Part shown: positions 58,195-64,000 of the stretch, in pieces | Numbering within the stretch: the stretch's first letter is position 1 | How the letters are laid out: every line of letters starts with the position of its first letter | The notes under the pieces: model-generated | The model's input: the letters and a program-made list of their open reading frames with translations, nothing else | Database searches by the model: none | Told to the model about the DNA's origin: nothing | Position numbers and translations under genes: made by a program | Source of the DNA: Membranipora membranacea | Lineage: Eukaryota; Bryozoa; Gymnolaemata; Cheilostomatida; Membraniporidae | Assembly (NCBI GenBank): GCA_914767715.1 | Contig: OU612071.1 | Location: forward strand, 6,743,493-6,807,492 | Direction: 5' to 3' | DNA: 64,000 nt

Positions 58195-58555
58195 AGAGAA
58201 AATACCTGCAGGTGATGTAAATGGTTCTACATGTGAGAATCTCTGAAAAAAATGGCTATAAGTTTTCCATAAACTAAATTTGTATGTCAAAATCTAATAT
58301 TTTCAATGATAAAGTCAATGATTCATGCACTATCCACGCACAACCAGGTTTTGTTGCGTCATAGAATTGAAAGTGAGAATACCTGCAAGTGATCCACATA
58401 GTGTCACATAAAAAGATTTCAGAAAAAATGGTTCTAAGCGCTCTAAAAATCTAAATTTCCATACTCAATACGTATATTCTCAATGATAAGTTATATGATA
58501 CAGGCACTAGCCATGCACAACCAGATTGCGTTGTGTCATGGATTTCGCAATAATT
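58195..58555. repeat. Two-copy tandem repeat, ~180 bp
   Basis: Two diverged copies (about 58195-58375 and 58376-58555) share GAGAATACCTGCA(G/A)GTGAT, TTTCAATGATAA or CTCAATGATAA, and GCACAACCAG(G/A)TT.TGTTG. It lies between the TRIM gene and its inverted fragment, upstream of the TRIM start. Confidence 0.75.
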
Positions 58556-58647
58556 AAGTAGGACAAAAGCTGATGCTATTTTTGTACACATTGTCCACTC
58601 TAGAGTATATAATAACTTTATGGTCCAGATACGTAAAATAGCCTTAA

Positions 58648-59146
58648 ATCAATGGCTGTGTGTGGGGATAAATCAGTGATTGCAAGTGATTATGGCACTA
58701 GCAGTGTGTTTAGGGTAAATATAGATAGTGGTGAGGTGCTGTGGACATCAAAGAAAATTTCATACCCAGAAGGAGTTGTCTGCTACAAGAACCGGTAAGT
58801 ACTTGTCTCTAACTGCACCAGGACTCCGATATGGACACTGGATACCGACTCAGGTGAGCGCACTTCATACACTGCATACATCTAACAACTTAGGAGTTAT
58901 TATCTCAAAATAGCAATTTTGTTATCTATTGCATTCTCTCACACTGTCTGAGCAATTCTAACATATCCTTCTACCGTAGGTGAGCTTCTGGGCAAGATGA
59001 TTGGAGGTGCTGACTGGCACTATGACCTTCATGTTGATGGTGATTTACTCATGGTGCCAAAATTGAGTGGGTGCTCAATAGAGTATTGTAAGCTGGATGA
59101 TGAGCAATTGGTTTATTTCTGGAGCATCAGTGATTTAAATATATGA
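58648..59146 (+). pseudogene. Broken copy of the last two TRIM exons
   Basis: 58648-58853 matches the end of the propeller exon (SMAVCGDKSVIASDYGTSS), and 58980-59146 matches the terminal exon (GELLGKMIGG...QLVYFWSISD then TGA). Orientation is opposite to the TRIM gene. The intron position and phase are the same. An in-frame TAA (58796-58798) sits where the intact gene encodes Phe, and the same change creates a GTAAGTAC donor-like site. Upstream exons are missing. It is a decayed relic of a neighbouring TRIM paralogue. Confidence 0.85.
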
Positions 59147-60617
59147 ACACTCAATGAACACAGAGAGATCAAAATTCGGTATTCACTGTATCTACTGGCG
59201 TGGAAGATTGGGACCTTTGCTATAGAACCTTTGCAAGTACAGGCACTGTGAGCCTATAATTAACATAACAGGTTTACATAAAATTCCAGTAGTTTATTTC
59301 ACTATTTTAGTGGACTACCAAATAGTTAACACTCTTGTATCATGAAAGGTCAGAGAATTACAGCTCAGCAAAGTCAGCAGGAGGCAATGTTTTCAAAAAA
59401 TTTTACCAAATTTTACATCCTATTGTAGTGTATTCAACTTACATGAGATATGCTGAGGTGTCCAGTATTGGTACAACTCCTTTGTCTTCTCTCATTCTCT
59501 TCTCCCCTCTAAGCCAGCGTGATTATTAATGCCTCTTCCCTGCACATTCCCGGATGTAGCCTGAGTTCTTATGCAGCATACAGCATCTGTCTTTCCCTAT
59601 ATACTACCTGCAGTCTATTATACCTTGCACTACACCTATTATTGTGAAGAATATTATTTTCCTTACTCAAAAGATTGTCAGTATCGTTGAACTTAGTCTG
59701 AACTCCCAATATATCTAATTTAATCAAGGTATATTATAATAAAGCATCTATCTTGTAATTTAAAATAAATCCTTATAACTTATAGTTTGGTTAGAGGAAA
59801 TAAATTGCTGCTAGTGATATGTTTGCACCTTATGTTTCAAAGGAATCCAAATTTAACTTTACAAGTATCTGTACAAATTGGATGAGCAGTATTGAACAGC
59901 CATTTTTTAGAGAACATTATTCCGTCTCTGGTATTCGAGGGCCTCCCTCTAAGACATATACCTTTTGTTAGCCTTCTACTACTGGTTCCATTACAAATAT
60001 ACTACATTTTTGCTTCCAATAAATCATAATGTTATAACATAAAAGCCTCACAGAGAAAGCCTTGTAGCGAAGCCACTTATAGCGATGTTATCTCAAAGAA
60101 GTTTAGGTTTTAACGGTGTCCGTTGTGTTGGAAATAAGATATATATGAGAAGTGACATGCCAGTCTATCTCAAACAGAGAAATGACCTTATTGTCCTCTT
60201 AAGATATTTTGGAAGGGATGTCATCATGTTGAAACCTGAGCCAAATCAACTAACAGAGGTTTTAAATATTAACAAATTACAAAAATTGACATGACTATTT
60301 CATCCCTAGTTCACACTTTTGTTGTAAGATAATAACTGCACTGAGCTCTCAATCCAAATAGTCATAGAAAACATATGGCAAGGAAAAAATACCTTGGGTA
60401 CCAGCAACAAAAACACAGGTGGATATTGAAATCGATGATAATATGGAACAAAAGCCCATAAGAAGGAATTTTTGAGAAAATAAGCATGATGCTATAAGCC
60501 TATGACCAATATCAATAAAACAAACCCAAACAAACATGATAGGATGAGATTTGGTATATGTTGGTCTCATTTACTTAGAGGCTCAGAGACTCACGCAAGC
60601 AGAACAAGCACCTGATC
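59147..60617. other. Intergenic stretch with one possible coding relic
   Basis: Mostly AT-rich. 60085-60294 encodes MLSQRSLGFNGVRCVGNKIYMRSDMPVYLKQRN.. and looks more protein-like than its surroundings. It could be a fragment of a retroelement ORF, but I cannot assign it. Confidence 0.25.
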
Positions 60618-61406
60618 CTTATTCGGAAAACATTGAAAATGACCCAGCATGAAAATGACCTGAGTATGAAAACAACCTTAAGTTGACCTTGACATATATA
60701 TATAAGATGGTGCAAGGAGATTAAATCAGTCTATAACCGGAAATGAAAATGACCCAACCAATCAGACACCTACGTGAAAATGACCCAACCAATCAGACAC
60801 CTACATGAAATGATCTAACCAATCACACCCATATATGAAAATGACCCAACCAATCCTTGAAGGTATTCATAGTTAAAGGTAAATGAGGAATATTTACACA
60901 GCCTTGGGAGGCTGTTTGGGGTGGGGTTAAAAACCCCCTACACAAGAGAGTTAGCCTAGGCTAGTTACACACATGTATCAGTTTCACTTTGGTAACAGCT
61001 GCTATTATGTTGACTCTTGATCAATGAACCTCTTCATTGATTTTATGGTGGACATACAGTATCGTTTTTATGATAAAATATACATAGTAAGAATACACCA
61101 CACATTTTGCTGTCTATAACATAGCAGCATTGTGTATTTTGGATATCTTAAGATATTTTCGGCAGCTCAAAAGTCAAAACAAAAACTGAATTCCTAACTT
61201 TTTGATGACTATTCATAATTCTCTAAACATATTAACTTAAACATTAGCATTGAGTAGCATATATATTTTTTGCGTGTTATTGCAGGTGAAATTACTGGGG
61301 CAAGGCTATCCGATTGCTGTAATATCTTTGACAGTCATGCTGCTCGTCACATACTCCAATTTTCTAGCGATGATGGCAACAGAAAGCGGTCAATAGTTAA
61401 GGAATT

Positions 61407-61802
61407 TTGTATTGTTGTTGGGTTTTGCACGTTGTCACATTTTGTGCAGAGTTTTGTTACATTTTGCACATGGTGTCATGTTGTGTGCATTTGTCACTTT
61501 TGTCCTCAAACAAGCAAATGATTACTCCAATTCAGTCATCAAACATTGGCAACCACAAAGGTAATTTACTGACTAAATGTGATGTTATAGCTGATATCGA
61601 GCATTGTTCTCACCTCTCTACGATCAACACTCTGATGACTAATCAACGTAACACCCTCTCTCTCAGATATATACATGATAAATGTCACTTTACAAATGAA
61701 TTTGTGATAGATTGTCAATCCGGACGCTACTGCACAACATATAATAAGGACTACAGAAGCGCTTCGAACAGCAATAGTATTTTGCGCTATGTAATTTATT
61801 AA
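61407..61802 (+). CDS. Unassigned open frame inside the transposon
   Basis: 131 codons. The second half (NLLTKCDVIADIEHCSHLSTINTL and IHDKCHFTNEFVIDCQSGRY, for example) has a protein-like composition with several Cys and His residues. The first half looks like chance sequence. No start or splice evidence singles it out. It might be a remnant of the transposon's own gene. Confidence 0.2.
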   Translation: MYCCWVLHVVTFCAEFCYILHMVSCCVHLSLLSSNKQMITPIQSSNIGNHKGNLLTKCDVIADIEHCSHLSTINTLMTNQRNTLSLRYIHDKCHFTNEFVIDCQSGRYCTTYNKDYRSASNSNSILRYVIY

Positions 61803-62126
61803 TTAATTATGTATTATTTTTCTATGCTTCTTGGTTTTTTTAGTTTGAAATTATGATATTTAACACCGATCAAATCAAAGAGCAAATATGACCATTGTAT
61901 TTGCAAACAACAACAAAAGAAGAAACAATAAGAAAAAAAGTAATGATGTAGTTAGGTGTATTTATAAAAAAGGCTTTTTCCGCAAAGAGCTGTGTTGAAT
62001 TAAGGGAGGGCCGGGGTTTTGTGATGTGACAGGGTTTGAATGTAGGCAATGGTGAAATGGATGGTTGGTGTGCTCTGCTACATTATGGACATAGTTTATT
62101 GTCGAACACTGACAAAAGACAGCCAC

Positions 62127-62376
62127 TAAGATTATTTATACTGATATTGAATGTTATGAAGAACGGTTATCACTTCTAAACTTGACTACTGTCAATGAAT
62201 TTTTATTTTCTATGTCACAAAATTATTTTAAAAAGATTAGCAACAATCCGAGCCATCGACCTTTTAGTCGTATAAGATTCAACACTTGTAGAACATCCTC
62301 TTGCAGACCTATGATTAAAAGAGCTGAAAAGTGTAGGACTGAGAAGAGAAAGAACAGCTTTATCAGTTTCTTATGA
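62127..62376 (+). pseudogene. LINE 3'-terminal fragment
   Basis: TKIIYTDIECYEERLSLLNL...FSRIRFNTCRTSSCRPMIKRAEK parallels the end of the fragment at 47357 (YDDRLAISEL...FSRVHFNTCTRISSIFRP). It is therefore the same CR1/L2-like clade, truncated to the last 80 or so codons. Confidence 0.7.
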
Positions 62377-62503
62377 GACACAACAACTCATAAGCCTAAT
62401 GTGATGGTTATTGCAATGATAGATGGTTCAAAATACACATGCAATACAATACAATAGTTGGGGCATCAAATGTTCTGTTAAATTCAATGCCGCAAGCCGC
62501 TCA

Positions 62504-62707
62504 TCATGACATTCTACATATATGGCAAGATTTACGGACAACACTTAATTTCTCAAGCCCTTCAAGTCTCTCCTTGTCCCCTTTTGACAAGTATGGAAAC
62601 CAACTTGGAGCCACGTATGAGTTCACTGACAGAATCCTCGATCTATAGAATGTGATCAGACTAGATGTGGAGACGCCAACTTCCCTAAGCCCGATGATGG
62701 CGTCCAC
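62504..62707 (-). pseudogene. LINE fragment, opposite strand
   Basis: REVGVSTSSLITFYRSRILS and YVAPSWFPYLSKGDKERLE match the RT-tail segment of the LINE at 47357 (LKILGVNTEGLKKFN..YASPSWFFLLSEGDKNKLE). It lies only 130 bp from the plus-strand fragment and points the other way. Confidence 0.7.
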
Positions 62708-63460
62708 AGCTAGCCTTCACTTGATTTATCAACACAGAATCAACTTGTTTTGGTTTGGTTTGGTTATTATAACAATCAACAGGCGATAAGATTGGATTGG
62801 TACATGAAAATGTTGTGCATTGGAAAGTATTCCAGACACACAATACATATTTATTTATTAATTATACACATACATATGCAAGGGCCATGGCTGAGTTCAT
62901 TTTGATTTAACCTATGATTAAATTACAAGAAAAATGATGTGATCTCTGCTAAAAAAACTCTGGCTGTCAATAGTAGTGTCACCTGTCAAATAGGTGTCAA
63001 CACATATTTTGAATCTTCTAACAGAAAAATGACAATTCTTGAATTGGTGAACTGGTAGGCAGGCAGGAGTGGGTGGCCCATAACCCCACCCCAGATAGCC
63101 TACCATCAATGAACTAAAGGTTTAGTTCATTGCTACCATAGCTATGTATATATTCCATACTTTACCTTTAACTATGACAAAAGTTAAATACTATGTTGTA
63201 ACACCTTCAGGGATTGGTTGGGTCATTTTCATATATGGTTGTGATTGGTTGGGTCATTTTCATATAGGTGTCTGATTGGTTGGGTCATTTTCATTTCCGG
63301 TAATAGACTTTTTGTGACCTGCCAATATCGGGATGAGTCGGACAGCTTAAGATGACCCTGACCTCGGGTCATTTTCATTATGCAGGTCATTTTCATTCCA
63401 GATCAATTTCATCTCAGGTCATTTTCATTCTGGGTCATTTTCATAGTGATTCCCTTATTC

Positions 63461-64000
63461 TTTGATCATGTTTAGCTTGTATGGAGTTTCCCCTTGCTGT
63501 TGAGAAAGGGGGCAACTCCATACTTAAATTTGTTCAGCTCATTTGTTTATCACTCAAATTCGGTAGGTTAAAGTGTTTATTCATTCTACCAGAGACTCAA
63601 AGTTGAGGTGCCTTTTGGGCATTATAATCAGCGATTGTTTTTGAGGAAAAAATTAAATTTAAACAGTCATCGTGCAAAACAAAAGCATGCTTTATCATAT
63701 CATTAGAGTATTCAATACAGCTAAATGATGATAGAATAGATATAAGCAAAAGAGAATAGGGTCTAATATACTCTTGAGGGCTCTCCGTAGAGTACTCTCT
63801 TCTTTGATTACCACTTGCTTTTTCATGTAGCAGCGGCTTACAATTTTCAGTGATTTAGGCTAAGTGTTTTAAAAAAATCAAAGAGTGTCATCAAATCAGA
63901 AAATTTCAATGAGTAGATTTTAAAACATGAAAATTATAAACAGATTGTTTTCGTGGAAAATTATGGAATGAGAGGGAGAGCAATGCTCGATCTGTCTCGC
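63461..64000. other. Right-edge non-coding stretch
   Basis: No gene, RNA or repeat is supported. A short inverted pair GTATGGAGTT..CCCCTT/AAGGGGGCAACTCCATAC lies at about 63479-63521. Confidence 0.4.

Larger units (their letters stand above)
60625..63453. mobile_element. 2.8-kb transposon with long repetitive inverted termini
   Basis: Left end (60625 to about 60945) and right end (about 63073 to 63453) are inverted copies built from repeats of TGAAAATGACCC(AACCAATC). Inner parts also match (ATAGTTAAAGGTAAA, GGGGTGGGGTTA). Outermost bases are GGAA on both sides. CTTATTC at 60618-60624 and 63454-63460 is a 7-bp (or 8-bp, CCTTATTC) target duplication. Inside lie an unassigned frame (61407-61802) and LINE fragments, so it is non-autonomous or nested. 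I cannot name the superfamily. Confidence 0.75.

Overview
The window is nuclear DNA of a multicellular animal. It is AT-rich, its genes are split by short introns with canonical GT-AG borders, and it contains a caspase, a RING/B-box TRIM protein and a THAP-domain protein. Transposon density is very high. The protein families suggest an invertebrate, but I cannot fix the phylum from the sequence. Gene models were built by hand from splice signals and codon-phase matching. Each joined model listed keeps frame across its junctions unless stated.

Layout. 1-1,473: three phase-compatible exons of an unrecognised minus-strand gene that runs off the left edge. 1,917-10,428: a complete, very young Ty3/gypsy LTR retrotransposon on the minus strand, with 5-bp target duplications, LTRs differing at one base, Gag, and Pol reached by a textbook -1 frameshift signal. 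11,152-21,287: a divergent pair, a SAM-like two-exon gene fragment (minus) and a 12-exon zinc-finger DDE-transposase-like gene (plus), with SINEs, MITEs and a local direct duplication in the introns. 21,288-25,263: repeats only, including a 358-bp foldback and a U2-snRNA-headed retroposon with 19-bp target duplications.

25,264-40,277: minus-strand genes of unknown function, then a short-prodomain caspase. The caspase block (about 3.8 kb) is duplicated at 36.5-40.3 kb. The second copy is broken at the catalytic histidine. A THAP gene with a P-element-like C-terminus lies between the two blocks, and part of it is itself duplicated at near identity. 40,830-41,840: further P-element-like transposase debris.

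42,280-49,192: mobile-element debris. It holds two copies of a MITE, one with a TTA target duplication, an HNH/His-Me-finger gene beside one of them, a 21-bp minisatellite, a transposase gene lacking its middle, a tRNA SINE, another MITE and several LINE fragments. 51,955-57,952: an eight-exon TRIM gene (RING, B-boxes, coiled coil, beta-propeller) carrying one in-frame stop. A broken copy of its last two exons lies head-to-head at 58.6-59.1 kb. 60,625-63,453: a 2.8-kb transposon with long repetitive inverted termini, containing LINE fragments.

In function, the host genes that can be named (caspase, TRIM) belong to cell-death and innate-immune families. Such families often expand by local duplication, and here both show a decayed neighbour copy. 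Everything else recognisable is transposon-derived. No tRNA, rRNA or CRISPR locus was found.
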